Shown: positions 19,093 through 27,932, numbered from the stretch's first letter. The stretch: 64,000 bases of DNA from Chryseobacterium capnotolerans (GCF_021278965.1 NZ_CP065589.1:377001-441000); one strand, 5' to 3'. Notes: a model not told the origin generated them from the letters alone. Numbers and translations: made by a program.

Positions 19093-19273
19093 AAATTCCA
19101 ATAGTGTTTACCGAAGTGATATTTACTCTGAAAAAGGTGTTATTTTTTTCCGTTTTCTATGTTAAAAGTAAATATCATGTAACGTGTATAATGTTTTGCC
19201 AAAGGTATTTATTAACTTTGTTGGAGGCTAATAGTTAAACTTCTAAAATATACCGAAAACTACTAAAACAGAA

Positions 19274-19585
19274 ATGATGAAAATATGTGGACAAAATATC
19301 AGGAAAATCCGTAGGAGTAAAGATCTTACACAGGAATATATGGCTTTCGAAATGGGGATTTCCCAAAAAGCATATTCAGATATTGAAAATTCTAAAGTGA
19401 AGATCAACCTGGAAATCCTGACTAAAATCTCAGATATTTTAGAAATCAAGCCTTCTGATATTTGCAGTATTTCTCATAAATGCGGAACTGACGATGGGTA
19501 TGAAGATAAATACGAGAGTCTTCTGGAGTATATGAAAAAGAATAATATTCCGATTCCTGATGAATATCTCGATAATAGAAAATAA
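19274..19585 (+). CDS. XRE-family helix-turn-helix transcriptional regulator
   Basis: Small DNA-binding protein of 103 residues. Residues ~3-62 form a complete HTH_3 domain (GQNIRKIRRSKDLTQEYMAFEMGISQKAYSDIENSKVKIN split over five helices), with the usual LTQ..A..MGISQ..YS.IE signature. The short tail (YEDKYESLLEYMKKNNIPIPDEYL) is charged and has no known domain. It is divergent from ccoNO and shares the ~180-bp upstream region, so it might act on either promoter, but nothing proves this. No toxin partner is adjacent. Confidence 0.88.
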   Translation: MMKICGQNIRKIRRSKDLTQEYMAFEMGISQKAYSDIENSKVKINLEILTKISDILEIKPSDICSISHKCGTDDGYEDKYESLLEYMKKNNIPIPDEYLDNRK

Positions 19586-19808
19586 TTAAAATATCCTGAC
19601 AATAGGATTTTAAATAATTACCAATTAATCAGTTTTTACACAATGGTAGAGACTGATTTTTTTATAATTATTCTCAGAGCTCCTTGAAACAGAAAGGATG
19701 ATATACTTGTATTTCTTATTTTAGCTTACCTGATTTCTCAATTTACCCCATGGAATGTGAATTCCTCTGAAAAGTTTTTATATATTTAGCGACCGAATAA
19801 TTCATTCA

Positions 19809-21227
19809 ATGAGCAACGAAAAAAATACAGGACAAAACGAGACTTTAGTTAGAGGATTAACAAATCGACATATACAATTAATTGCCCTTGGAGGTGCCAT
19901 AGGAACAGGATTATTTCTGGGAATCGGGCCGGCAGCAGTATTGGCGGGACCCTCAGTAATTTTAGGGTATGCCTTAGCCGGAATTATTGCCTTCTTTATC
20001 ATGCGTCAGCTTGGTGAAATGGTCGTTCAGGAGCCGGTGTCGGGAAGTTTTAGCCACTTCGCGTATAAATATTGGGGAAATTTTCCAGGTTTTGCTTCAG
20101 GGTGGAACTATTGGATTCTTTATATTCTCGTAAGTATGGCTGAACTTACGGCAATTGGCCATTATATCCATTTTTGGTGGCCGGAAATACCGCTTTGGGT
20201 ATCCAGCTTATTCTTTTTCGTAGTCATCACTGCGCTTAACCTTGCTTCTGTAAAGGTATATGGGGAAACAGAATTTTGGTTTTCTATTATCAAAGTGATT
20301 GCGATTATTGCAATGATTGTTTTCGGTGTTTATCTGTTGATCAGCGGAACTGGAGGCGAAAAAGCTACAGTTGCGAACTTATGGAATGACGGGGGATTCT
20401 TCCCAAAGGGGCTATTCAATAAAAGTGAAACCGGATTCTCCGGATTATTTGCTGCAATGGCCATGATTATGTTCTCTTTTGGAGGGTTGGAATTAATTGG
20501 AATTACTGCTGCTGAAGCTAAAAACCCTGAGAAAACCATTCCACAGGCAACCAATCAGGTGATCTACAGAATTTTAATTTTCTATGTAGGAGCTTTAGTG
20601 ATCTTGTTCTCATTAAGTCCATGGAGAGAAATTACAGAAGGTTCAAGTCCGTTTGTAATGGTATTCCAGAACCTAAATGGATTAGAATTCAGCCTTTTCG
20701 GTAAGGTTATTCAATTCAATACCTTGATTGCGAATGTTCTGAATCTTATTGTTTTAACAGCTGCTCTGTCAGTATATAATAGTAGTGTTTATAGTAACAG
20801 CCGTATGCTTTTTGGATTGGCTCAACAAGGGAATGCACCTAAGTTTTTGAAGAAATTGAACAAAAATTCAGTTCCTATCAATGCTATCCTTGTCTCTTCA
20901 TGTTTTGCAGGAATCTGTATTATCATTAATAAACTGGTACCGGAAAAAGCATTTCAGTATCTGATGGCTCTGGTAGTATCTACATTGATTATTAACTGGC
21001 TGATGATCTGCTACACCCATTTGAAATTTAAAAAATCCATTACTAAAGAAGGAATTCAATCGAAATTTCCATCTATATTTTATCCGATTTCCAATTACAT
21101 CTGTATTGTATTTTTAGTGCTGATTTTAGGATTGATGAGCATTACAGGAATGGAAATTCAGGTAATTCTGATACCGGTCTGGATAGGGTTTTTATTTGTC
21201 ATGTATAAATTATATAAACCGAATTAA
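19809..21227 (+). CDS. APC-superfamily amino acid permease (AroP/ProY/GABA-permease type)
   Basis: Inner membrane secondary transporter of 472 residues with about 12 helices. The N-terminus RGLTNRHIQLIALGGAIGTGLF is the signature of the proton-coupled amino acid transporter group that holds AroP, PheP, ProY and GabP. It is followed by PVSGSFSHFAYKYWG and the mid-protein GGLELIGITAAEAKNPEKTIP typical of the family. Substrate cannot be told from the sequence. It is a single gene, with no clear regulator other than the HTH gene 220 bp upstream. Confidence 0.93.
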   Translation: MSNEKNTGQNETLVRGLTNRHIQLIALGGAIGTGLFLGIGPAAVLAGPSVILGYALAGIIAFFIMRQLGEMVVQEPVSGSFSHFAYKYWGNFPGFASGWNYWILYILVSMAELTAIGHYIHFWWPEIPLWVSSLFFFVVITALNLASVKVYGETEFWFSIIKVIAIIAMIVFGVYLLISGTGGEKATVANLWNDGGFFPKGLFNKSETGFSGLFAAMAMIMFSFGGLELIGITAAEAKNPEKTIPQATNQVIYRILIFYVGALVILFSLSPWREITEGSSPFVMVFQNLNGLEFSLFGKVIQFNTLIANVLNLIVLTAALSVYNSSVYSNSRMLFGLAQQGNAPKFLKKLNKNSVPINAILVSSCFAGICIIINKLVPEKAFQYLMALVVSTLIINWLMICYTHLKFKKSITKEGIQSKFPSIFYPISNYICIVFLVLILGLMSITGMEIQVILIPVWIGFLFVMYKLYKPN

Positions 21228-21314
21228 TCGGTTGTAAATACAATAAAGAATATGGTTTTTGGAAACTTTTTAGCGGTACAAAAGCCATATTTTATTTTTA
21301 AAAAGTATCTCTTG

Positions 21315-22274
21315 ATGAAACATCTATTTTGTTTTCTGCTCATATGTTTGTTTTCAGCTTCGGCTATTGCTCAGAAGCCGAACTTTACTGTTTATATTGA
21401 AACTTCCGATATCGGAAATTTTTGGACAGCCTATGATGAGGTTCAGAAGATCAGTAACACAGAACAAAAGATATCCACATTTCAAAAGCTATATGTGTAT
21501 AAAGCAACTCCTGGGTTAAAAGATTTTGTTCAATCAAGGAACTTTACCTCTGAACAATGGATTGAATCTTTTGAATCAAAGCCGAAATTCTGGAAATCTA
21601 TCAGAAATAAAACAGAGGAAATTCAAAAAGATTTTAAAAATATAGAAACCCTTTATCAAAATTTTAGTCAGTTATATACCGATTTTTCACCGCCTAAGAT
21701 TTATTTTACGATGGGAAATCTTAAAGGTGGTGGCACTGTAATCAATGGAAATCTTATCATAGGTTCTGAGCTGGCTGCTTCAGATAAAACAGTGGACTAC
21801 TCTGAGTTGTCCAAAAACTATCAGGACAGGATGAAGATCAATTCAGGGATTATTTTTCTTACTGCCCATGAACTGGTTCATACTCAACAAAATTTAAGAG
21901 GGACAAAAACTAATTTATTAGGCCTTTGCTTGAAAGAGGGATCTGCAGATTTTATAGCAGAGCTATTAACCGGGAAAAAAGTTGAAGCTCCTTATATAGA
22001 TTACGGAATGAAGCATCAGGACTTTCTGTGGAATGATTTCCAAAAAGAGATGAAAGGTGATAATTTTCAAAACTGGTTATCCAATACCGCTGTCATCAAA
22101 GATAGACCTGCGGATCTGGGATATTTTATGGGATATATCATCACCAAAAGATTTTATGAAAGATCTGGAAATAAAAAATTGGCGATCAATACTATCATAA
22201 ACCTGGATTTCAGTAATACAACTGAAACAGAGCAATTTTTAGATAAATCAGGATATAAAACTGAAATAAAGTAA
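21315..22274 (+). CDS. Secreted putative Zn-dependent protease (DUF2268-like)
   Basis: Exported protein of 319 residues from ATG 21315. This start gives a clean signal peptide (MKHLFCFLLICLFSASAIAQ); the frame extends 21 codons further up without one. The centre holds HELVHTQQ, an HExxH zinc site, followed ~25 residues later by CLKEGSADFIAELLTG, whose Glu fits the third ligand of gluzincin-like peptidases. This resembles DUF2268-type putative proteases. No partner gene is evident, and the substrate is unknown. Confidence 0.72.
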   Translation: MKHLFCFLLICLFSASAIAQKPNFTVYIETSDIGNFWTAYDEVQKISNTEQKISTFQKLYVYKATPGLKDFVQSRNFTSEQWIESFESKPKFWKSIRNKTEEIQKDFKNIETLYQNFSQLYTDFSPPKIYFTMGNLKGGGTVINGNLIIGSELAASDKTVDYSELSKNYQDRMKINSGIIFLTAHELVHTQQNLRGTKTNLLGLCLKEGSADFIAELLTGKKVEAPYIDYGMKHQDFLWNDFQKEMKGDNFQNWLSNTAVIKDRPADLGYFMGYIITKRFYERSGNKKLAINTIINLDFSNTTETEQFLDKSGYKTEIK

Positions 22275-22588
22275 AATATCAAACATCTATAATACTTGTA
22301 TGAATAGTCTCATAGAATAGAGTCTATGTCTTCCTAATCATATCGTAATTTTCAACATGTTTTTTTCAAACTTTTCAACTAAATACTATTGACTAGATTT
22401 TATCATTGATATATAATATAGGCTGCCCAATGATTTGCAGAACGTTAAGTAGCTTAGTCTATTATTTTTCCGTAAATTAGTAATAGGGTATTATTCAATT
22501 TCAGGTGAAAATTGTTATCTGATTTTAAATTCCGGCGGACAAGCCGAACACCGCATCACAAAGTAGGCACACTTAAAAAAACACTCCT
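22275..22588. other. Intergenic region without recognised gene
   Basis: About 310 bp of AT-rich sequence. I see no open frame, terminator or promoter with proper spacing. A short GC-richer patch (about 22532-22572) is the only compositional change; I could not assign it. Confidence 0.4.
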
Positions 22589-23221
22589 ATGGCTAATCTA
22601 TTTCAAACACTCACCAATACAGTTAAACATTGGTATATTCCATTGATCTTTGGAATTCTCTTTCTGATCTGCGGTTTCTATGTATTTAGTGTACCGTTAG
22701 CAACATATGTAACATTGTCTATCTTTTTTAGTGTTTCATTCCTATTCTCGGGGATTACGGAAATCTTTTTTTCCATACAAAACAGTAAATCTCTTCAGGG
22801 CTGGGGCTGGTTCCTTGTAAGTGGGCTGCTTACCACGGCAATTGGAATTTATCTGATTGCTTATCCACAAATTTCAATGTCTATTCTTCCTTTTGTGGTA
22901 GGATTCACCCTATTGTTTCGTTCTTTTCAGCTGCTAGGTTTTGCTTTTGATCTGAAAAGCATGAAAATAATGAGCTGGGGAAATGTAGCGTTAGCAAGTG
23001 TAGGAGGTATTATTTTTTCTCTGCTATTAATATTTAATCCCGTATTTACAGGGATTTCATTGGTGACATTAACTGGAGTTTCTTTTATTTTTATGGGAAT
23101 AGCTTCTATTATGTTGGCTTTAGATCTTAGAAAAGTTAAAAAGATTCCCGGAAAAGTAAGCCAAGAGCTTAGAGATAAAATCAGATCTATACAGGAAGAA
23201 ATAGATGATCTCAAAAAATAA
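22589..23221 (+). CDS. HdeD family (DUF308) membrane protein
   Basis: Inner membrane protein of 210 residues with six predicted helices arranged as three DUF308 hairpins (WYIPLIFGILFLICGFYVF, GWFLVSGLLTTAIGIYLIAYP, GNVALASVGGIIFSLLLIFNP and their partners). The charged C-terminus (KVSQELRDKIRSIQEEIDDLKK) looks like a short coiled coil. HdeD in E. coli is tied to acid resistance at high cell density; the role here is only inferred by family. It is a single gene with its own terminator. Confidence 0.85.
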   Translation: MANLFQTLTNTVKHWYIPLIFGILFLICGFYVFSVPLATYVTLSIFFSVSFLFSGITEIFFSIQNSKSLQGWGWFLVSGLLTTAIGIYLIAYPQISMSILPFVVGFTLLFRSFQLLGFAFDLKSMKIMSWGNVALASVGGIIFSLLLIFNPVFTGISLVTLTGVSFIFMGIASIMLALDLRKVKKIPGKVSQELRDKIRSIQEEIDDLKK

Positions 23222-23240
23222 TTGATTAGTAAATAATGAT

Positions 23241-23268
23241 AAAGATCTCCATTGGAGGTCTTTTTTTT
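23241..23268 (+). terminator. Terminator of the HdeD-like gene
   Basis: Stem AAGATCTCC/GGAGGTCTT (one wobble) with a short loop, followed by a run of eight T from 23261. Confidence 0.8.
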
Positions 23269-23518
23269 ATTTTAATTAAACAAAATGCGATTTTGAATTA
23301 AACAGCTTTTAAGGTTCAAATCCTTGACAAGGCTGCCAAACTCATCCCAATAGATTTTCATTCTCCTTAAAATATATTCTCAAAACAATTTTCAAGTATT
23401 TTTAATTCTTATTCTCGGGCTTTTCTTTCAATTGTTTTTGTTTAAATTAGCCCTGGACTAACGTAGTTGATGTTCTGATAAGAGTAAGAATGAACTACTT
23501 CTAAATGCCCATAGAAAT

Positions 23519-23971
23519 ATGAAAAAAATAACACTAATAACCTGTATAACTATATCCACTATAGTATTTTCTCAAAAAAACTCAAATAAAGGAGAAACCA
23601 AACTGGTCAACAAATATGAGTCAAAGCAATCACAGGATTTCTCCGTTCCTCCACCGCCTGTTAATCCTTTTCCTGCTCAGTTTCCTGATGGAAATAAAGC
23701 ATTTGTCAAAAAGATTGAGCAAAATCTAAATAAGGCTGCTTTAGCCTCCTTGTCAGGAACTCTTACCACAGAATTGATTGTAAAAGTAGATGATGAAGGT
23801 AATATAATCAATATTTCCACTTATGGGAAAAATGAGATATTTAATAATGAAGTTAAAACGGCAGCTACAAAATCTACAGAGAAAATAAAATGGGTAATAG
23901 GAAAGAATAACAAAGGAGAGAAAGTAGTAGATATTGTGAGAATTCCGTTTCGTTATAAAAGTAGTAAATAG
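23519..23971 (+). CDS. Secreted protein with TonB C-terminal-like domain
   Basis: A 150-residue exported protein. A signal peptide (MKKITLITCITISTIVFSQ) leads to a Pro-rich stretch (FSVPPPPVNPFP) and a C-terminal domain of ~95 residues. That domain follows the TonB-C pattern (GTLTTELIVKVDDEGNI, then KTAATKSTEKIKWVIG..VVDIVRIPFRY). Unlike true TonB it has a cleavable signal instead of a membrane anchor, so it is probably a periplasmic relative rather than an energy transducer. Such proteins are common in Chryseobacterium; function unknown. It stands alone. Confidence 0.7.
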   Translation: MKKITLITCITISTIVFSQKNSNKGETKLVNKYESKQSQDFSVPPPPVNPFPAQFPDGNKAFVKKIEQNLNKAALASLSGTLTTELIVKVDDEGNIINISTYGKNEIFNNEVKTAATKSTEKIKWVIGKNNKGEKVVDIVRIPFRYKSSK

Positions 23972-24062
23972 ACCATATTCTGATTTGGAAAATAATAGTG
24001 TTATGGTTTAATCAACAATTAAAATAAAACAAGTAAGTTTTTCGGCAAAAAAATAATTAATT

Positions 24063-24460
24063 ATGGAAGGTGAGGTGAATTTAAATAATATTTTGAAAAA
24101 TTTAAATCCTGTATTGAATGAAGGAAAGTACGTTTATTGTACGGTGGATCACATTGATGATATTCTTTTTTCTAAAGTCCTGTTTCTGTTTAAGGAAACC
24201 GAAAGTATAACAGTTGTAGTAAAAAAGAAGATGCAGAAGAACTGAATTTAAGTTTTAGCTATGTGGCTTCATGGATTACTTTAGAGATTCATTCCTCTTT
24301 ATCTGCAGTTGGGTTAACGGCAAAATTTTCACAGGCTTTGAGCGATGCAGGGATTAGTTGCAATGTAGTGGCTGCCTATTTTCATGATCATATTTTTGTT
24401 GATGAAAAAGATACCACACAGGCTATTAAAGTATTGAATGCACTTAAAAGGATGGGATGA
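24063..24460 (+). CDS. ACT domain-containing protein (COG3602-like), frameshifted
   Basis: Small cytoplasmic protein, about 132 residues after correction. The first half (EGKYVYCTVDHIDDILFSKVLFLFKETESITVVVKK) and second half (SWITLEIHSSLSAVGLTAKFSQALSDAGISCNVVAAYFHDHIFV) together form the double ACT-like fold of COG3602 proteins, which probably bind amino acids. The halves are in different frames; one extra A in the run 24221-24226 gives VVKKEDAEELNLSFSYVAS and joins them. A homopolymer error is the likely cause. Neighbours give no pathway. Confidence 0.75.
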
Positions 24461-24485
24461 CATAAATCTTTAACATAAATAGGTT

Positions 24486-24806
24486 ATGAAAAATAAGGAT
24501 ATAAGTATTTTGCATATCAGGAAGCTTATCAATATTTTGTCTGATGAATTAGAAAAATTAGAACATAAGAATGTTGCAGTATTAGAAAATGATTTGTATT
24601 GGAATATTCTTGATGAAGAACTTTATAACCCTTGCCATGAACCTGCAAATCTCACAATAGGAAGCATTACAGAAGACTGGGAATTCTTACAAAAAGTTCG
24701 AGATGGAGGACGTGAGATGATTGATTATGACTTGTATAAACTAGCTTCAATTTTAAGATTTTTAGGTAAAAAAAATATAATTAGTGAGAAGCAGAGTAAT
24801 ATTTAA
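24486..24806 (+). CDS. Hypothetical protein, possibly paired with the downstream membrane peptide
   Basis: A 106-residue soluble, acidic protein that I do not recognise. It starts with a charged helix (ISILHIRKLINILSDELEKLEHKNV) and has a middle with WNILDEELYNPCHEP and LTIGSITEDWEFLQKV. The size and composition resemble small immunity-type proteins, but no toxin is present and this is only an impression. The next gene starts 6 bp after its stop, so the two are probably cotranscribed. Confidence 0.6.
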   Translation: MKNKDISILHIRKLINILSDELEKLEHKNVAVLENDLYWNILDEELYNPCHEPANLTIGSITEDWEFLQKVRDGGREMIDYDLYKLASILRFLGKKNIISEKQSNI

Positions 24807-24811
24807 ATAAT

Positions 24812-24988
24812 ATGGTGTTTATAACATTATTAATAGGTTTAGTACTTATCTATTTTAAACTAAGCTCTAAAGAAAATGTCTTTAACGTGAAAAGAGATGA
24901 TGATTCTATGTATGATAAAATGCTTTATTATAGAGGATGGGTTATTGCTGTTTTATTAATTGTGATCTCTTTGGCAACCCCTTTTTAA
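24812..24988 (+). CDS. Small two-helix membrane protein
   Basis: A 58-residue frame, ATG 24812 to TAA 24986-24988. It has one hydrophobic segment at each end (VFITLLIGLVLIYFKL and WVIAVLLIVISLATPF) and a charged loop between them (KENVFNVKRDDDSMYDK). The hairpin layout and the tight 5-bp gap after the 106-residue gene argue that it is translated. No family recognised. Confidence 0.55.
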   Translation: MVFITLLIGLVLIYFKLSSKENVFNVKRDDDSMYDKMLYYRGWVIAVLLIVISLATPF

Positions 24989-25153
24989 AATATTATAGAT
25001 TGTATTAAATAAAAAATATTAATCATCATCATTATTTTTTATGAATAAATAATAAAATCCTATTAGGAAACAAGCCGGGTATATTTCTTATGGTTTTCCG
25101 TATTTTTTTTCTTGAATCTCGATATAGCTTTGTGAAAATTAAAATCTGAAAAC

Positions 25154-25351
25154 ATGAAAAAATTAATTGCGTTGCTTGTATTGCTGTCAATATTTGTCAT
25201 TTATTCTTGTGGAGGAAGTGATGGGGAATCGGAATATTGTAAATATAACGGTCATACACTTTATACGGGTGAGAAAGGCGGATGCTATTATCTATCTTCG
25301 GGTGGAAATAAAGAATATGTTGATAAAAGTTATTGTAGAGGGTGTAACTAA
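25154..25351 (+). CDS. Small Cys-rich lipoprotein with PBCV-adaptor-like motif
   Basis: A 65-residue lipoprotein. The signal ends in VIYSC (Cys 19), so the mature part is anchored in a membrane. The mature part carries LYTGEKGGCYYLSSGGNKEYV, which resembles the short YTGxxGGxYYxxxxGxKxYV repeat seen in PBCV basic-adaptor-type domains, plus four more Cys. A -7-like box TAGCTTTG lies at 25125-25132 but has no TTG at the right distance. Function unknown. Confidence 0.68.
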   Translation: MKKLIALLVLLSIFVIYSCGGSDGESEYCKYNGHTLYTGEKGGCYYLSSGGNKEYVDKSYCRGCN

Positions 25352-25365
25352 GAAAATTGAAAGAT

Positions 25366-25397
25366 AAAAAACAGGTATTTTAGTATCTGTTTTTTTA
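25366..25397 (+). terminator. Terminator of the small lipoprotein gene
   Basis: Stem AAAAACAGGTA/TATCTGTTTTT with one G-U pair and a T-rich end, 15 bp after the stop codon. Confidence 0.65.
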
Positions 25398-25416
25398 TGA
25401 ATCATTATAAAAACAA

Positions 25417-25441
25417 AAACCACCCTTAAAAAGAGTGGTTT
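25417..25441 (-). terminator. Terminator of tRNA-Gln
   Basis: Stem AAACCAC/GTGGTTT; on the minus strand it is followed by TTTTGTTTTT. It begins just past the 3' end of the tRNA. Confidence 0.7.
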
Positions 25442-25442
25442 G

Positions 25443-25513
25443 TAGACTCACAGGGATTCGAACCCCAGATGACTGAACCAAAATCAGTAGTGTTACCGCT
25501 ACACCATGAGTCT
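25443..25513 (-). tRNA. tRNA-Gln (anticodon TTG)
   Basis: 71-nt cloverleaf on the minus strand. The acceptor stem is AGACTCA/TGAGTCT with discriminator A. The anticodon arm ACTGA-TTTTGGT-TCAGT places TTG at positions 34-36, and the T arm is GGGGTTCGAATCCC with the conserved TTCGAAT loop. CCA is not encoded. Confidence 0.95.
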
Positions 25514-25611
25514 GTTTGTTTTAGTGGTGCAAATTTACAGCTTTTTTCTTTAGATGCAAGAACTTTTTGAATTTTTTTTTAAATTTACTGTAGATTTTAT
25601 TTACTGAAAAC

Positions 25612-26646
25612 ATGCTGATAGATTTCAATAATCTCAATATTAATCAATTATCCTTTAAATCGGAATTTGAAAAAAAAGTTGAAAATTTTATAGAAGAATG
25701 GACTTCTGAAGGAGAAACTGTAAAAGTACAGACTTCCGGTTCTACAGGAGTACCTAAAATCTTTGGGATCGAAAAACAGAAAATGATTAATTCTGCGGTA
25801 ATGACCTGCAATTTTTTAGGGCTGAAAGAAGGAGATACTGCATTATTATGCCTGCCGGTAGAATATATTTCCGGTAAAATGATGGTGGTACGCTCTATGC
25901 AAAGAAAACTCAGGTTAATAGTGAGCGAACCGTCGTTACGACCTGTTGAAAATCTGGAGCAGGAAGTCGATTTTTGTGCAATGACTCCACTTCAAGTAGA
26001 GAATTCATTGGACAAATTGCATTTAATCAGAAATTTGATTATTGGGGGTGCCGCTGTTTCTGAAAGTTTGAAAAGTAAGATTCTTCAGATGAATCTGAAC
26101 CGTTCAAACCGAATCTTTGAAACCTATGGAATGTCTGAAACACTTTCTCATATCGGTTTGAAGCAACTCATGCCTGAACCGGAAGACTATTTCACCGTTT
26201 TTGAAAATGTCTCCATTTCCCTGGATGAAAGGGGTTGCCTGAGTATCTTTGCTCCTAATGTGAATGCTGAACTGCTGGTAACTAATGATTTAGTTGAGAT
26301 TAAAAATGATAAACAATTTAAATTTCTGGGACGAATAGATAACGTAATTAATTCCGGTGGGGCAAAAATTTTTCCGGAAGCATTAGAGAAATTGGTTAAA
26401 AAAGAAATTCCTAATGAGGCTATCTTTGTAGGTTTACCCGATGAAAGTTTGGGCCAGAAATTGATTTTGGTCATTGAAGGAAGTCCATCAGATGAGGTTA
26501 TTCAAAAAATTTCAGAAGTTGATTTTGATAAGAACTTCCACAAACCAAAAGAAATTATTTTTATCGATGAAATACCAAGAACCCCTAATGGGAAAGTGAG
26601 CAGAATGGAGCTATATAAACTTGTCAGTGAAAAAAATAAGAAGTAG
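25612..26646 (+). CDS. menE: AMP-binding enzyme, o-succinylbenzoate--CoA ligase-like
   Basis: ANL-superfamily acyl-CoA ligase of 344 residues, short for the family. The ATP loop is VQTSGSTGVPK, the A5 motif FETYGMSETLSHIG and the A7/A8 region LVTNDLVE..FKFLGRIDNVINSGGAKI. The C-terminal lysine region is RTPNGKVSRMEL. The size and the GGAKI/PNGK motifs fit MenE, which activates o-succinylbenzoate for menaquinone synthesis; menaquinone is the usual quinone in this clade. No other men gene is nearby, so the substrate is inferred. Confidence 0.78.
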   Translation: MLIDFNNLNINQLSFKSEFEKKVENFIEEWTSEGETVKVQTSGSTGVPKIFGIEKQKMINSAVMTCNFLGLKEGDTALLCLPVEYISGKMMVVRSMQRKLRLIVSEPSLRPVENLEQEVDFCAMTPLQVENSLDKLHLIRNLIIGGAAVSESLKSKILQMNLNRSNRIFETYGMSETLSHIGLKQLMPEPEDYFTVFENVSISLDERGCLSIFAPNVNAELLVTNDLVEIKNDKQFKFLGRIDNVINSGGAKIFPEALEKLVKKEIPNEAIFVGLPDESLGQKLILVIEGSPSDEVIQKISEVDFDKNFHKPKEIIFIDEIPRTPNGKVSRMELYKLVSEKNKK

Positions 26647-26681
26647 GATTGCATAGTGCCAATTCTCAAAATTTAAAAACA

Positions 26682-27073
26682 ATGAAAGAATTTTCAAAAG
26701 AACTCAGTTTCAAAACTTCTCGCAGCAGTGGAGCGGGAGGGCAGAATGTCAATAAAGTCGAGACTTCGGTAACTGTACTTTGGAAAGTTATGGCTTCTGA
26801 ATTTTTCAATGATGATGAAAAAACATTGATTCAGGAAAAGCTTAAAAACAGAATCAATGCAGATGGATTTTTATTTCTAACAGTTTCAGAAAGCAGGACC
26901 CAGCTGATGAATAAAAATAAAGCGATCGAAAAAATAACGGAAATCGTAAATAAATCTTTGATTGTTCCTAAAAAAGAACTGCTACGAAACCTTCAAGAGC
27001 CCAAAAACAAAAGAGATTGGATAGCAAAAAGAAGCTTTCTGATAAAAAAGAAAACAGGAGATTTAAATTTTAG
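26682..27073 (+). CDS. arfB: ArfB/YaeJ-type peptidyl-tRNA hydrolase, ribosome rescue factor (frameshifted)
   Basis: Short release-factor-like protein that enters stalled ribosomes and hydrolyses peptidyl-tRNA. The ATG at 26682 gives MKEFSKELSFKTSRSSGAGGQNVNK with the catalytic GGQ. The stretch to LIVPKK is typical. As read, the frame then runs into the next gene. One more A in the run 26970-26975 yields the basic family tail (RTATKPSRAQKQKRLD, then SKKKLSDKKENRRFKF) ending at TAG 27071, as expected for ArfB's ribosome-tunnel tail. Corrected length is ~130 residues. It follows menE by 35 bp. Confidence 0.9.
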
Positions 27074-27120
27074 TTGTCTGCTCCCTGGAAAGCCTTATTT
27101 TTGGCGGAAATTTTTCAAAA

Positions 27121-27759
27121 ATGATCAAAAAACTAATGCTATTGGGAGCTATTTCGACTTCTTTATTTTCTTTTGCCCAAAAAATTTCATTTGTCCCTTC
27201 CGTTGGATATGCGTGGAGAGTTGCTGAAACCCCTTCAGGATTTTCAAAACAGGAAAAAGATTACATCAAAGGATTAAAAAGCGGACTTCATTTTGATCTT
27301 TCGGCCTATTATCACATCAATAAGGTGGGAATTGGGTTAAAGTTTTCAAATTACAACGCATCAAGCAATGGAATGATAGCTGTGAATAATTCTCAAAGGG
27401 GGACTATCTTTGTACCTGTAAGTACAACAGATAATATTACTTTTATTGGGACTTCCATCATGTATTCCAATTATAATGATCCAACAAAACATAAATTGTT
27501 TGTTGATGGCTCACTAGGGATTATTTCCTATACCACAAAAACGGGTAATGTAAAAGGAACAGGATCTAGTCTGGGATTAGATGCCGGTTTTGGATATCAA
27601 TACGCTTTGTCTAAAAATATTTTTATTGGACCTAAATTAAGTGTGACAGCAGGAACATTAACCAAAATGAAAATTAACGAAACAACAGTTGAGTTAGGAG
27701 ATGCAAAAGAAGGGTTAACCAGAGTTTCTTTAAGTGGAGTTGCTACATTTCATTTTTAA
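27121..27759 (+). CDS. Outer membrane beta-barrel protein
   Basis: Exported 212-residue protein. The signal peptide MIKKLMLLGAISTSLFSFAQ is followed by alternating hydrophobic strands and an aromatic C-terminus (RVSLSGVATFHF), the features of a small porin-like barrel. Strands around ISFVPSVGYAWRV, GIGLKFSNYNASS and LGLDAGFGYQYAL support this. No specific family recognised and ligand unknown. It starts 47 bp after the corrected arfB stop. Confidence 0.72.
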   Translation: MIKKLMLLGAISTSLFSFAQKISFVPSVGYAWRVAETPSGFSKQEKDYIKGLKSGLHFDLSAYYHINKVGIGLKFSNYNASSNGMIAVNNSQRGTIFVPVSTTDNITFIGTSIMYSNYNDPTKHKLFVDGSLGIISYTTKTGNVKGTGSSLGLDAGFGYQYALSKNIFIGPKLSVTAGTLTKMKINETTVELGDAKEGLTRVSLSGVATFHF

Positions 27760-27771
27760 GTTCTATCTTTG
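27740..27771 (+). promoter_or_regulatory. Bacteroidota-type promoter for a candidate small RNA
   Basis: TTG at 27740-27742 and TATCTTTG at 27764-27771, separated by 21 nt. This is a full match to the -33/-7 layout TTG-N17-23-TAnnTTTG. Transcription would begin near 27778, and no long gene starts until 28057. Confidence 0.65.
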
Positions 27772-27777
27772 TTAGAA

Positions 27778-27932
27778 TTAACAACAACATTATAATGACA
27801 GCAACCATCTTTTTATCGGCACAACGCAGAGGAACAGGATTGTTGCTGTCATTACTGTATTTACATACTGATTCTTTTCTGAAAAGTTCCAAGGACTTTA
27901 TCAATTAAGCCCTGTCAGGATCCAAGACAGGG
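27778..27932 (+). ncRNA. Candidate structured small RNA or leader with 37-codon ORF
   Basis: Directly after a good promoter lies a perfect 13-bp inverted repeat (TAATGACAGCAAC at 27793-27805, complement at 27842-27854). A second hairpin follows, CCCTGTC/GACAGGG (27910-27916, 27926-27932), and after it a T-rich stretch to 27963. A 37-codon frame runs from 27795 to 27908 (MTATIFLSAQRRGTG..), and its start codon sits within the first arm. It could be a small RNA, a leader with attenuator ahead of the GreA-like gene, or a sequestered small ORF. I match no known riboswitch. Confidence 0.45.

Noticed and set aside
19195-19220. Promoter TTG-N14-TAACTTTG before the XRE gene
   Set aside because: The spacer is 14 nt, below the 17-23 range, so I do not list it.
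19274-19585. Toxin-antitoxin module
   Set aside because: The HTH protein has no adjacent toxin-like partner; the neighbours are an oxidase gene and a permease.
27074-27227. Long C-terminal extension of the release-factor-like protein
   Set aside because: It is produced only by the frameshift, reads through the signal peptide of the next gene in another frame, and the corrected frame gives the normal basic ArfB tail.
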